A stretch of DNA of 45,371 nt from an uncultured Bacteroidales bacterium (GTDB lineage: Bacteria > Bacteroidota > Bacteroidia > Bacteroidales > Bacteroidaceae), in the NCBI GenBank assembly GCA_902798705.1, contig CADBXS010000033.1:1-45371 (forward strand), given 5' to 3'. Positions 1-8,219 of this stretch are shown here, piece after piece (within the stretch, counting starts at the first letter, position 1; the number at the start of each line of letters is the position of its first letter). The notes beneath the pieces are model-generated. The model was not told the DNA's origin. It ran no database searches and saw nothing but the letters and a program-made list of their open reading frames with translations. Made by a program: the position numbers and the translations under genes.

Positions 1-285
1 ACCTGTTGCAACAATTGTATTTTTCCTTGATCTGCTTGGCTGCATTTGCGAACTGAATGGACTTTTTATGAACTTTTAGACTTTACAGACTACTAGTTGA
101 ATTCAAAGGAACGCTTCAATAAATCCCCTCATGCAATGCAGACAAACCCCTTAAGCACTGCTCCAAAAGCATCTCTATGTCCCTTCTTCCCCATCTCCCT
201 ATTTCACTGTTGCAAGGCGACATTTCATCTTCAACTGAACTGAGGTAAGAACGATAATTACTTGCACCAGTCTTTACGCGCCAAA

Positions 286-323
286 AAGAAAGGGCAGAGA
301 TTGCAACGTCTCTGCCCTTTCTT
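286..323 (-). terminator. Intrinsic terminator, perfect 15-bp stem
   Basis: Positions 286-300 and 309-323 are exact reverse complements with an 8-nt loop. Read on the minus strand, the stem runs into a TTCTTTTT tract. It lies about 145 bp beyond the stop of the minus-strand lipoprotein gene and is its likely terminator. It also argues that the 93-codon minus-strand reading frame across this spot (116-397) is not a gene. Confidence 0.7.
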
Positions 324-467
324 GTATTCGTTTCTGTGGAATGAATGACACTAATCTTTAAATCCGCATCATTCATTTTCGCAGTGAAATCATTCATGTC
401 CTTTCTCTTGAATCCAAGAGTATTCAGCCTTTCAATGAAATGTGCATTGGAAGTGATATAATTACTC

Positions 468-986
468 TTATTCGCTCTCTTTTTTGCCTTTTAGTTCTAT
501 TGTCCAATTAGAATATTCAACATCTATGTCAGCCAATGAATAGGAGAACTTCTTATTCAGCAAGCTGTTGTTACGCATCCTTATCCATTCGGAAGCATCA
601 TTGTGGGAATTGAATGTCAGAATGCAGATGGAGTCGATTTGTGATATTTGAAAATGCTCCCTCCAGGAAACATCTGCGCCATATCCATAACTGAAATAAC
701 ACATTCGGAACGATCCGTTTTTTATCTCACAAATACTATCATAGTTATAAGTCAAACTTTCCGTCATCTTTTGAAGTTGAGAACCACCACAAAAGGCGTA
801 TGCAGTTAACGAATCAGGACTATTTCGAAGTTCGTGTTGACAAAAGACCACCCATGTATCCTTGTCAAAACGGTTTTGCATAACGATACGGAGTGTTAAG
901 ATGTCAGTATCGTTATTAAAAAACAAACATGAAGAAAGCACTGTTGACAAAAAAAGTAACATTGCCAATAATCGAGTCTTTTTCAT
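468..986 (-). CDS. Small hypothetical lipoprotein
   Basis: This encodes 172 residues. A type II signal peptide is visible: two Lys after Met, a hydrophobic run, then the lipobox LSSC with the acylated Cys near residue 20. An outer- or inner-membrane-anchored periplasmic protein is therefore likely. The rest has several Cys and aromatic residues, but I recognise no family. The start is supported by an AAGGATT sequence about 6 nt upstream. It follows the large secreted-protein gene on the same strand, with only 35 bp between them on the map (that gene ends at 1022), so the two could be co-transcribed. Function unknown. Confidence 0.75.
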   Translation of the reverse strand: MKKTRLLAMLLFLSTVLSSCLFFNNDTDILTLRIVMQNRFDKDTWVVFCQHELRNSPDSLTAYAFCGGSQLQKMTESLTYNYDSICEIKNGSFRMCYFSYGYGADVSWREHFQISQIDSICILTFNSHNDASEWIRMRNNSLLNKKFSYSLADIDVEYSNWTIELKGKKESE

Positions 987-1021
987 GTGTAATCCTTTTT
1001 ATTGGTTGCTATTTTTACGTA

Positions 1022-3088
1022 TCATTTGACAAACACTTTCTTGCCACCAATCAGATACATGCCTTTCTGTAAGCCATCGAGAGCGGTGCGCCGCTCCACA
1101 TTTCCTTTCATCTTGACACCTGAAAGGGAATAGACATCCACACGCTCATGGGCATGGGAAGCATCGCTCAACATGGAGATGGCATCGGTGTTCTCATAGT
1201 CAATCGAAGCCAATTCAGCTCCAGTCCTCGACGAGTCGATATGGATGTTGAAGACGAACACCACCTTGGCATAGTCGGAGCCACTGCGGTAGCGGAGTGC
1301 CTGAGCAATAGTGTAGGTGTCACCATTCTTAGTTCGGTTAGGATAAGCTCCGAGATTGAAACTCAGCGTGTTTGGCTGGAACTCGGAATAGACGTAGGAT
1401 GTGTTGCCGTAGGACACCACACCACCCGTCTTGGAGAACCAATGTCCATAGCCGTTGGCGGTGGAACCACTCTGAATCAGTGAGCCATCGCTCTTGGCTG
1501 CATAGAACATCACCTTGCCGTTGGCAGGACCTGCGCTTGTATAGTTCACCATCTTGCCAGCGATGTCGGAAGGCTTCATCTGGAAGGCTGTGCCTAAAGT
1601 GGCTGCAGCCGAACCACCCACCGTGACAGTGGCACCTATATAGTCGTTGCGTGGAGCGAAATAGACATCGTAGGTGAGAGTGGCATCCTGAATCTTTCGG
1701 CCATCGAGCGTAGGGGAAACATAAACCGTGGCTGCAGAACCGAGGTCGGTACCTTCCAACTGGAAGCGGTAAGGCCACTGGTCGTCGTTGGTGGTCACAT
1801 CATCCCATTGGTGCTGGAAATAGCTCTTCAGGGCAGGTGCGACGACCAACCACAGGCGCTTCACGCCTTCTGGCACTGTGATGCCATAGTCCTCAGTGGT
1901 TTCTGCCGAACCCGTGCAGTGAATCTTGTTGTCGGTGAAATACTGGCGAGAACCATCGTTCATCAGTGCCACATATCCCAAGCGGAATCCACGCTGCGAT
2001 GCTCTTGAAACGGCATTATACTTCGTTCGGCTCACATTCTCGAAACGAGAATCACCATTTAGGAAACGAACGGGGTCGGCTTCTGTCAGGTTGGAAGCTG
2101 TGCGCAAGGCTGTGAAGTGAGTGTTGATGTCCGTACCAGCAGCAGGCACTTGCAACGGAATCACGTTGAAGCCCGTTCCCTGTGGACAGCTCTCGTAAGC
2201 CACCTGATAAGTCTTATCGTCCATCTGCGAACAAGCATAGTGGAACTTGCCAATAAAGCTGTCGTTGAGGTAAGGCTTAGCCGACGCGATATCCCATGTG
2301 ACAACGTGCATGGCAAAGTCAAAGTGCAAGTTGTAGAGCTCTTCCACGCTAAGTCCCTTGCAGTCCATCAGCACCTCGTTGAAGTCCTTGATGGTGGTTT
2401 CGTGCGTTTTCCACACATCCGAAATCACCTTCACGTCGCCATAGTGCTCCACGAGATAGGTGAAGAACGGATATGCCTGATAGCGATGCCATTCATGCGT
2501 GAAGGCATAGTTGTGGCTGTTCTGGAAAATGTCGCTCGTTCCGCTCATGGTGAAGTATTCGTCAGGGAACGACTGAAGAGCCTGCCAGTTGGCGGTCGTT
2601 TCCCAGATGGCAGCTCCCATTCCCACGGCACCGTGGAAACCCGTGTAGCAGTTGCCGATTAAGTCGTAGCCACCTCCATAGCAAGTCCACTCCTCGGTAT
2701 GGTTGAGCAGCACCATGATTTTGTACTTTGCCACATTGGAATTGACGGGGTCAACAAATCCCAGCTGATTGATTTCCAAGTCGTAGTATTCTTCCAACTT
2801 CTGCTTCATGAAGTCGAGGTCGAAGTAGTAGAAATTGCTCTTCGACAATTTGTCGGGAGCTGTACTGCCCCACCCTTTATCCCAAAAGATGATGAAGTTG
2901 TCGGTCTCTACCGAGCGACTCTTCGACCATGTATATTTGTTGTTTGGGTCGTTCTCGGCATAGAGCAGCGAGTCGGATGGCCACGGATTGCGCCATTCGT
3001 TAGGGATATAGACTTTCTTTTGTGCAAAAGAAACTGCTGAGCTCAGGGCAAAAGCAGCAAGAAGTAGAAACTTTTTCATATCTTTCAT
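1022..3088 (-). CDS. Secreted DUF6055/DUF4859-type protein with T9SS-like tail
   Basis: This encodes 688 residues (679 if the Met at 3079 is used). A Sec signal peptide ends near residue 23 (SFA/QKK). Residues about 55-430 resemble DUF6055 proteins: an ETDNFIIFW motif near 61 and a HEWHRY motif at 198-203 that looks like a degenerate metal site. Residues about 450-630 resemble DUF4859, a carbohydrate-associated beta domain. The last 40 residues (VYSLSG ... KGMYLIGGKK) match the short sorting tails seen in other secreted proteins of this window. Domain names are from memory of the families. A promoter with TAAATTTG lies at 3207-3214. It neighbours a GH28 pectinase gene, which suggests a role in polysaccharide use, but the reaction is unknown. 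Confidence 0.75.
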   Translation of the reverse strand: MKDMKKFLLLAAFALSSAVSFAQKKVYIPNEWRNPWPSDSLLYAENDPNNKYTWSKSRSVETDNFIIFWDKGWGSTAPDKLSKSNFYYFDLDFMKQKLEEYYDLEINQLGFVDPVNSNVAKYKIMVLLNHTEEWTCYGGGYDLIGNCYTGFHGAVGMGAAIWETTANWQALQSFPDEYFTMSGTSDIFQNSHNYAFTHEWHRYQAYPFFTYLVEHYGDVKVISDVWKTHETTIKDFNEVLMDCKGLSVEELYNLHFDFAMHVVTWDIASAKPYLNDSFIGKFHYACSQMDDKTYQVAYESCPQGTGFNVIPLQVPAAGTDINTHFTALRTASNLTEADPVRFLNGDSRFENVSRTKYNAVSRASQRGFRLGYVALMNDGSRQYFTDNKIHCTGSAETTEDYGITVPEGVKRLWLVVAPALKSYFQHQWDDVTTNDDQWPYRFQLEGTDLGSAATVYVSPTLDGRKIQDATLTYDVYFAPRNDYIGATVTVGGSAAATLGTAFQMKPSDIAGKMVNYTSAGPANGKVMFYAAKSDGSLIQSGSTANGYGHWFSKTGGVVSYGNTSYVYSEFQPNTLSFNLGAYPNRTKNGDTYTIAQALRYRSGSDYAKVVFVFNIHIDSSRTGAELASIDYENTDAISMLSDASHAHERVDVYSLSGVKMKGNVERRTALDGLQKGMYLIGGKKVFVK

Positions 3089-3109
3089 ATCTATAGTTAG
3101 TTTAGTTCA

Positions 3110-3186
3110 ACGAAAAATTAAAAGTTAAAAGTTAAAATTTAAAATGGGCTATTCGTTAGCTCTTTTAACTCTTAACTTTTAACTTA
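3110..3186. repeat. AAGTTAAAAG-type intergenic inverted repeat in the 5' leader
   Basis: Several copies of AAAAGTTAAAA on one side and TTTTAACTTTTAACT on the other form a long AT-rich inverted repeat around a short centre (ATGGGCTATTCGTTAGCTC). It lies between the -7 box and the start codon of the minus-strand secreted-protein gene, so it would be transcribed as a hairpin in the leader. Confidence 0.6.
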
Positions 3187-3206
3187 CCTAATTCGGCTTT
3201 CCGCTG

Positions 3207-3238
3207 CAAATTTAGAAATTTATTGTGGAAGCAGCAAG
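3207..3238 (-). promoter_or_regulatory. Bacteroidetes-type promoter of the DUF6055 gene
   Basis: On the minus strand a TTG (-33) is followed after 20 nt by TAAATTTG (-7, at 3214-3207), then GCAG. Consensus for Bacteroidetes sigma factor is TTTG-N19-20-TAnnTTTG. The resulting leader is about 110 nt. Confidence 0.65.
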
Positions 3239-3241
3239 AAA

Positions 3242-4579
3242 TCAATCATCAAATGTAATATCAACACCTTTTATCGTGAAGTTCTCCACTTGACTTTCGT
3301 CGATAGGTGCACCCTGTGCCTTGATTTTCAGATTCTCAAAGAAGAAGTTGGAGAGGCGGTACTGCTCGCTCTTCTGCACCTCGAACACATTGCGGCACTG
3401 GAGCGTACAGTTCTTCATGGTGATGTGGTCGCCATAGGAAATCGGCATGTCGGTGCGTCCCTGCATGTCGAAGAACTGTGTCCACGGACGCACATAGATG
3501 AAGTTCGTCACGTCGCCCGTGATGTCCTCCACGGTGATGTATTCATATTGCTGAGGAGTGTCGGGACGCATCTTGAGCCATAGCAGTCGCTGCCCGTGGT
3601 TCACCTGTATGCGGCGCAGGATGATGTTCTTGTTGTGGATGGACTCACTTCCGCAAGTGAGACAACCATGACAGAACCCATATTCGCAGTCCTCGATAAT
3701 GATGTTCTCGTTCGAGCCGTTCGTCTCGTCCTGGTCGGCGTATGCTCCCTTACCACCCTTCAGGGCAATGGCATCGTCGTTCACCGCCATGTAGCAGCCC
3801 TTCACAAGCATGTTCTTACAGACGTCGATGTCGATGGCATCCGTCGAAGGAGCCTTCACTGGCGATGCAGGCGAGAGGATGCGGAGATTCAGTGCACGCA
3901 CATTCTCGCAACGGTAGTAGTGGGAAGTCCAGAACGGAGAGTGCTGCAAGGTCAGGCCCGACACTTCCACATTCTTGCAGTTCGACACATAGAGCAAGCG
4001 CGGACGCTGCTCATCCTTGTTCGTGCATTGAGGATTCCAACTGCGACGTACCCAGAACGCCTTCCAATAGTTCAGTCCGTTGCCATCCACCACACCTTTG
4101 CCTGCGATTGTCACTCCATCCAGTCCGTCGGCATTGAGCAAAGCACAGAAGTACTTGCAGGTCTGCCCTTCGATGCGGGTATTCATCACAGGAAACTGGT
4201 TGATGTCGTCGCTTCCCTTCAGCTTTCCGCCTTCCACAATCCAAAGATTCACTCCCTGACGCATGAAAAGGGCACCACTGAGGAACGTGCCTTGCGGAAC
4301 GACCACCACACTTTTCTCTCCCGATCGAGCTGCCTTGTCAATCACCGCCTGGATGGCAAGCGTCTGCAACAGTGTGGAATCCTCCTTCACACCATGCTCT
4401 GTCAGCACATACTGCTTGCCCAGTGATTCCAACGTGGCAGGGTTTGCCTGCTTGAACCACTCGCTCACCACTGTGCCATCAGGCCACTAATCCATCTTCT
4501 TTTTCTTCTTGGCGTCCACAGTTGCTGCTGAAAAAAGCATCAAAGCCGATAGTGCCATCCACAGATTTTTCGTTTTCAT
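3242..4579 (-). pseudogene. GH28 polygalacturonase-like gene with in-frame TAG at codon 31
   Basis: The downstream frame (about 409 codons from a GTG at 4471) is a glycoside hydrolase family 28 right-handed beta-helix enzyme for pectin. It has STDAIDID (Asp at ORF residue 211), the paired Asp 232-233 in NDDAIALKGG, and CHGCLTCGSE with His 269. Upstream, in the same frame, ATG at 4579 starts a good signal peptide (MKTKNLWMALSAL ... ATVDA), then lysines, Met-Asp, a TAG at 4487-4489, then WPDGT, which normally continues the mature protein. TAG is one base from TTG (Leu), and homologues that I recall have LWPDG here. The promoter at 4632-4639 supports the 4579 start. Without read-through, any GTG-started product would lack a signal peptide. 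Other genes here end in TAG, so this codon is not reassigned. Confidence 0.8.
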
Positions 4580-4631
4580 TATCTTGATAGTTATTTGTTG
4601 ACGATATTTTAAACGCATAGTTTCACGTTTG

Positions 4632-4661
4632 CAAATTTACGCAACATCCTTTACATATCAA
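4632..4661 (-). promoter_or_regulatory. Promoter of the GH28 gene
   Basis: On the minus strand TTG (4661-4659), 19 nt, then TAAATTTG (4639-4632). The predicted start of transcription is about 45 nt before the ATG at 4579, which makes that ATG, rather than a downstream GTG, the natural start. Confidence 0.65.
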
Positions 4662-4781
4662 CTGAAAAAAATTCTCCTTTTATGGATTTTTGTACATCTG
4701 TAACGTTTAAAGTTTAACGAAGTTTGTGAAGCGTGGAGCGTGAAGAGTGAAGCGATTTCATCCGGAAGGCATTTTTCACTT

Positions 4782-6410
4782 TCATCCTCTATCTACTCCC
4801 CTCTCCCTTTGGAGAGGGGTTGGGGGTGAGGCCAATCCTTCCAGCGGATTCTTCTGGTATCGTTCCCAATACTCTTTGAGTTGAGGTTCCAAGTCAAGCA
4901 GTAGCTGATGACGCTCGGTGATATTCTTGTTGTTCTTTGTCTTCAATTTATGAATATAGCGCAGCAAAACGAAGCAGATGCTATAGCGTCCTGCAGCAAA
5001 TAGTCGTTCCTGCATTTGCTTCGCCTTGTCTTCCTCTGAAAACCAAAGAGTTGTTGCCATGTGTGAAGCAATTTTGCTATTTTCGCGAATAGCCTGAGAA
5101 GGGCGCAGAAACTCTGGCAATTTACCGTTTTCCACCTGCTTGTCGAAGGTTTCACCCTTTTCCATTTCATAAATCGGATTGGCAACAGCACGATTTGTGA
5201 ATAAACTATTTTGGAAAAGATTCTTATATTGCAGTGTACGGATTTGCTTCATATAGACCTCATCCGTGAGTGTCCACATCGAAGTGGCACGATTGAAGAA
5301 CAACGTGCCAAGGTCGGAAAATCGAAGAGTCAACAAATCGCCCACACTATGTTTCAAGAACGTGCTCTCCACTGCTTTCTTCACTTTTTTTCTACCTGTT
5401 CCGACGAGAATGGAAAAGACACCAGAAACAGCGAACAAAGCCGACAGCACACACAGCAGCCATGTGCAATCGAAGAGGGCGGTTGGTATGATGGCCACAG
5501 CCAGCAAAGTCGTTATCCAATTGGCATACGACGTCAAGCGATTGAGATTCAACTTATTCAGCCACTTAGGCAGTTGGATGTTCTTGGGTACGTAAGGAAC
5601 GATATCTACATGCGACACATCGTTCACTATCACCAAATCGAGCGCACACTCTTTACGATTCTGACTATTGTTCCTCATGCGCTCTTCTGCCAAAAGCACT
5701 GGTTCGATGCCTTGGTTATCGATAGCTCCACCATCCATAATGGCAAAACGACCATATTTTTCCAGCAGTTTCTTGCCTTCTTCTGTTTCAGAAATGGCGA
5801 AGTCATCGGGAAAAATCATAGGTTCGAAGCCTCCAGGGAAGCACGATGAGCAAGCCAAAGCTTCCGACAGACGAATATACTGAATGGCCTCCTGAGGAAT
5901 GCAGTGTAAGGCGTTACCAAAATTGCCACTCTCATTCCTCTTCAAATCCGAAATCTGAAAACGAAATTCGTAGCCATTCGAAAAGTCGGTACCATTGGCT
6001 GCATAATGATTGACAGGGATATAGTCCATCCTCTCCAACAATTTGCCAAAGGTACAACCCTTGAATAGTTTTTCGTCGTAAATCTCTTTCATCGTGCGGA
6101 TGGCGGATGCACCGTTCTTGTGGTCATAGTCGTCCATCTGCCTGAAAGCATCCGTGACCAAATCCACATGGCGCATGAAGTCCATCACGTCATCTACCAT
6201 CTCATCTATGTCTTCGCCTTCTGCCAATGCCTGCATATAGCGCAAACCTGTGATGGAACCGCCCGAAATGGTACTCAGCACCTCCACATGCTCCAGCAGT
6301 GTTCCGTCATCCACTTTCAAGTGGTGCAGCATCCACAATGTACCCAAATGATAGGCCGTAGCACGATAACCGCCACCCGAAAAGGTTAAAGCCATTGAAA
6401 AATCACTCAT
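4782..6410 (-). CDS. Patatin-like phospholipase with transmembrane segment
   Basis: This encodes 542 residues. The N-terminal half is a patatin/cPLA2-type acyl hydrolase: oxyanion-hole GGGYR at 12-16, the nucleophile Ser 49 in TISGGS, and the partner Asp 226 in MDGG. These give a Ser-Asp dyad for lipid acyl hydrolysis. Residues about 297-337 form one or two hydrophobic helices, so the protein is probably membrane-bound. The C-terminal part is unassigned. The last 16 residues (ASPPTPLQRERG ...) are a translation of the dispersed 'CCCCTCTCC' repeat, which has replaced or extended the original 3' end. A near-consensus -7 box (TTACTTTG) lies at 6437-6444. Natural lipid substrate unknown. Confidence 0.85.
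   Translation of the reverse strand: MSDFSMALTFSGGGYRATAYHLGTLWMLHHLKVDDGTLLEHVEVLSTISGGSITGLRYMQALAEGEDIDEMVDDVMDFMRHVDLVTDAFRQMDDYDHKNGASAIRTMKEIYDEKLFKGCTFGKLLERMDYIPVNHYAANGTDFSNGYEFRFQISDLKRNESGNFGNALHCIPQEAIQYIRLSEALACSSCFPGGFEPMIFPDDFAISETEEGKKLLEKYGRFAIMDGGAIDNQGIEPVLLAEERMRNNSQNRKECALDLVIVNDVSHVDIVPYVPKNIQLPKWLNKLNLNRLTSYANWITTLLAVAIIPTALFDCTWLLCVLSALFAVSGVFSILVGTGRKKVKKAVESTFLKHSVGDLLTLRFSDLGTLFFNRATSMWTLTDEVYMKQIRTLQYKNLFQNSLFTNRAVANPIYEMEKGETFDKQVENGKLPEFLRPSQAIRENSKIASHMATTLWFSEEDKAKQMQERLFAAGRYSICFVLLRYIHKLKTKNNKNITERHQLLLDLEPQLKEYWERYQKNPLEGLASPPTPLQRERGVDRG
4795..4832. repeat. Dispersed palindromic repeat (CCCCTCTCC...GGAGAGGGG), copy 1
   Basis: The core is a near-perfect hairpin (CCCCTCTCC, short loop, GGAGAGGGG) followed by TTGGGGGTGAGG. 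The same core recurs in several other spacers of this window. Here it lies inside the 3' end of the patatin gene. Confidence 0.8.
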
Positions 6411-6436
6411 CGTTTTGTATGATTACGTTATTTTTG

Positions 6437-6444
6437 CAAAGTAA
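6437..6444 (-). promoter_or_regulatory. Possible -7 box of the patatin gene
   Basis: Minus strand TTACTTTG, one mismatch from TAnnTTTG, followed by GCA as in other promoters here. It lies 27 nt upstream of the ATG. Confidence 0.35.
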
Positions 6445-6550
6445 CTAATTTCTTGCCATCTATCAAAATCCAATCGGCACAAATACCGCTTCAAATGCTA
6501 ATTATCCCTCCCCTTTCATTCAAAAGCTGAAACTTATTCCTGCGAAATCC

Positions 6551-6580
6551 TTGCAATTCTATGAATTCTTCGTAACTTTG
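6551..6580 (+). promoter_or_regulatory. Promoter of the GH8 gene
   Basis: TTG at 6551-6553, 19 nt, then TAACTTTG at 6573-6580. This fits the Bacteroidetes consensus and gives a leader of about 25 nt before the ATG at 6615. Confidence 0.7.
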
Positions 6581-6614
6581 TGACCACCAAACTATTCATT
6601 CAAAAAAATCTATT

Positions 6615-7910
6615 ATGTTGAAAGCAAAATCTATGATTCTCATGGCAATGATGCTGCTCATTGCCACAACAGCAAGTGCGTTACAAATCTCAAAGAATCC
6701 TCCAAGCAAACAACTGAAAGCGCCATGGAACAAAGGCGGCATGCAGACAGGCAAGTACCGCAACATCCTTGCCGAACTGGGTTATACGCAAAAGCAGATT
6801 GACGAGCGAATCAACCAAGTGTGTTACGAACTCTTCGAGGGTCCCGACAAAATCTATTTCGAAGTGGGCGACTCGATGGGTTACATCTCCGACGTGAAAA
6901 ACAACGATGCTCGCACCGAGGGCATGAGCTATGGCATGATGATTGCCGTGCAACTCGGACGCAAGGACATGTTCGACCGACTTTGGCGATGGAGCAAGAA
7001 ATATATGCAGCATCAGGATGGCGACCTGAAAGGCTATTTCGCATGGAGTTGCCGAACGGACGGACGACGCAACGCTCAAGGTCCTGCTTCCGATGGTGAA
7101 CTCTACTACATCACCTCGCTGCTCTTCGCTTCCAACCTCTGGGGCAACAATGGCGATATCAACTATCTCGCTGAAGCACAGTTCATTCTGAACAATGTGA
7201 TGGGGCACAAAGAAGGCGACCGCGGTGGCAACCTCATCAACATGGAGCACAAACTCATCACCTTTGTTCCTTCGGGCTGGGGTGCCAACTACACCGACCC
7301 ATCCTACCATCTCCCTGCTTTCTACGAAGTGTGGGCTCGTTACGCCAACGACGGACGTAGCGAATTCTGGAAGGAATGCGCCGCTGCCAGCCGTGCTTAT
7401 CTCCACAAAGCAACCCACCCTCAAACAGGACTCAACAACGACTACTCCAACTTCGACGGCAGCGCATTGCCTCGACGCGGATTCATGGGTTCGGGCTTCC
7501 GTTTCGACTCTTGGCGTGTGCCAATGAACATCGCACTCGACTATTCTTGGAGTTGTGCCGACCGCGAATGGCAGAACGACTATGCCAACCGCATTCAGAA
7601 TTTCTTCTATTCGCAGGGTGTGGAAACATTTGTTGACCAATACAATGCCGATGGCACTGCTGTGACCGACACGCTCCGTGCTGGCAACTATCCTAAGAAT
7701 CTTCGCCATTCCCTCGGTCTCGTTGCCACCACCGCTGCCGTGTCGCTCGCTGCCACCAATCCTCACCGTGCCGAATTCATCAATCATTTTTGGGCATCAG
7801 AGCACAAACCTTACGCCGATGGCTATTTCGATGCCTACTACGACGGACTTCTCCAACTCTTCGCTTATCTCCACCTCAGCGGACGCTACAGAGTGATTGA
7901 GAAGAAATAA
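6615..7910 (+). CDS. GH8 reducing-end xylose-releasing exo-oligoxylanase
   Basis: This encodes 431 residues with a Sec signal peptide ending around residue 22. It is a full-length GH8 (alpha/alpha)6-barrel enzyme. The TEGMSYGMM motif holds the catalytic acid Glu 102, GPASDGE holds Asp 160, and GFRFDSWR holds Asp 298, matching the Glu/Asp/Asp arrangement of Rex-type enzymes. These remove xylose from the reducing end of xylo-oligosaccharides. The overall sequence resembles Rex more than endo-acting chitosanases or cellulases of GH8; the exact specificity is inferred. It stands alone, with its own promoter and a strong terminator at 7975-8018. A periplasmic location is likely, as no lipobox or sorting tail is seen. 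Confidence 0.9.
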   Translation: MLKAKSMILMAMMLLIATTASALQISKNPPSKQLKAPWNKGGMQTGKYRNILAELGYTQKQIDERINQVCYELFEGPDKIYFEVGDSMGYISDVKNNDARTEGMSYGMMIAVQLGRKDMFDRLWRWSKKYMQHQDGDLKGYFAWSCRTDGRRNAQGPASDGELYYITSLLFASNLWGNNGDINYLAEAQFILNNVMGHKEGDRGGNLINMEHKLITFVPSGWGANYTDPSYHLPAFYEVWARYANDGRSEFWKECAAASRAYLHKATHPQTGLNNDYSNFDGSALPRRGFMGSGFRFDSWRVPMNIALDYSWSCADREWQNDYANRIQNFFYSQGVETFVDQYNADGTAVTDTLRAGNYPKNLRHSLGLVATTAAVSLAATNPHRAEFINHFWASEHKPYADGYFDAYYDGLLQLFAYLHLSGRYRVIEKK

Positions 7911-7974
7911 CAAGGCGAAGGTTAGATATAGCAAAGCTAAGAATTAGACAAAGATTTGGCAAAATATTTGAACA

Positions 7975-8018
7975 AGCGAAGGAGAGATTGGGATTCGTCC
8001 AATCTCTCCTTCGCTTTT
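7975..8018 (+). terminator. Intrinsic terminator of the GH8 gene
   Basis: A perfect 17-bp stem (7975-7991 with 7999-8015), 7-nt loop GATTCGT, then TTT. It lies 65 bp after the GH8 stop codon. Confidence 0.8.
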
Positions 8019-8069
8019 CGCACTGCTTTCCTTCAATCCAACTGAAACGTTTGTTTGCTTTTACTTAAT

Positions 8070-8149
8070 TGGCGAGCCTTCGCTATCGTTTTAACGAAGG
8101 CTCGCCATCACATCAGCGAGCCTTCGCTGGGTTTTTGACGAGGGCTCGC
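8070..8149. repeat. Paired GGCGAGCCTTCG hairpin repeats
   Basis: Two consecutive hairpins: GGCGAGCCTTCG ... CGAAGGCTCGCC (13-bp stem including the flanking T/A) and GCGAGCCTTCG ... CGAGGGCTCGC. Copies or variants recur near 33711-33766 and 45030-45290. With the GH8 terminator they fill the 309-bp spacer between GH8 and the blaR1-like gene. Confidence 0.75.
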
Positions 8150-8219
8150 CATTTTAGTTCATCCACACGAAAGGTTCAGGAAAAGTGAACAAAAAGACGA
8201 GAAGTATCAAAGAAGAGGA

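Noticed and set aside
1-115. Possible edge of a minus-strand gene (KVHKKSIQFANAAKQIKEKY in one frame)
   Set aside because: No start codon in this frame and a stop just upstream; too short to support a gene or pseudogene.
116-397. 93-codon minus-strand reading frame
   Set aside because: It contains a perfect 15-bp terminator hairpin with T-run, has no recognisable domain, and is better explained as the 3' region of the lipoprotein gene.
4487-4489. TAG as a reassigned codon
   Set aside because: thrA, GH27 and the pRiA4b-like gene end in TAG, so it is a normal stop here.
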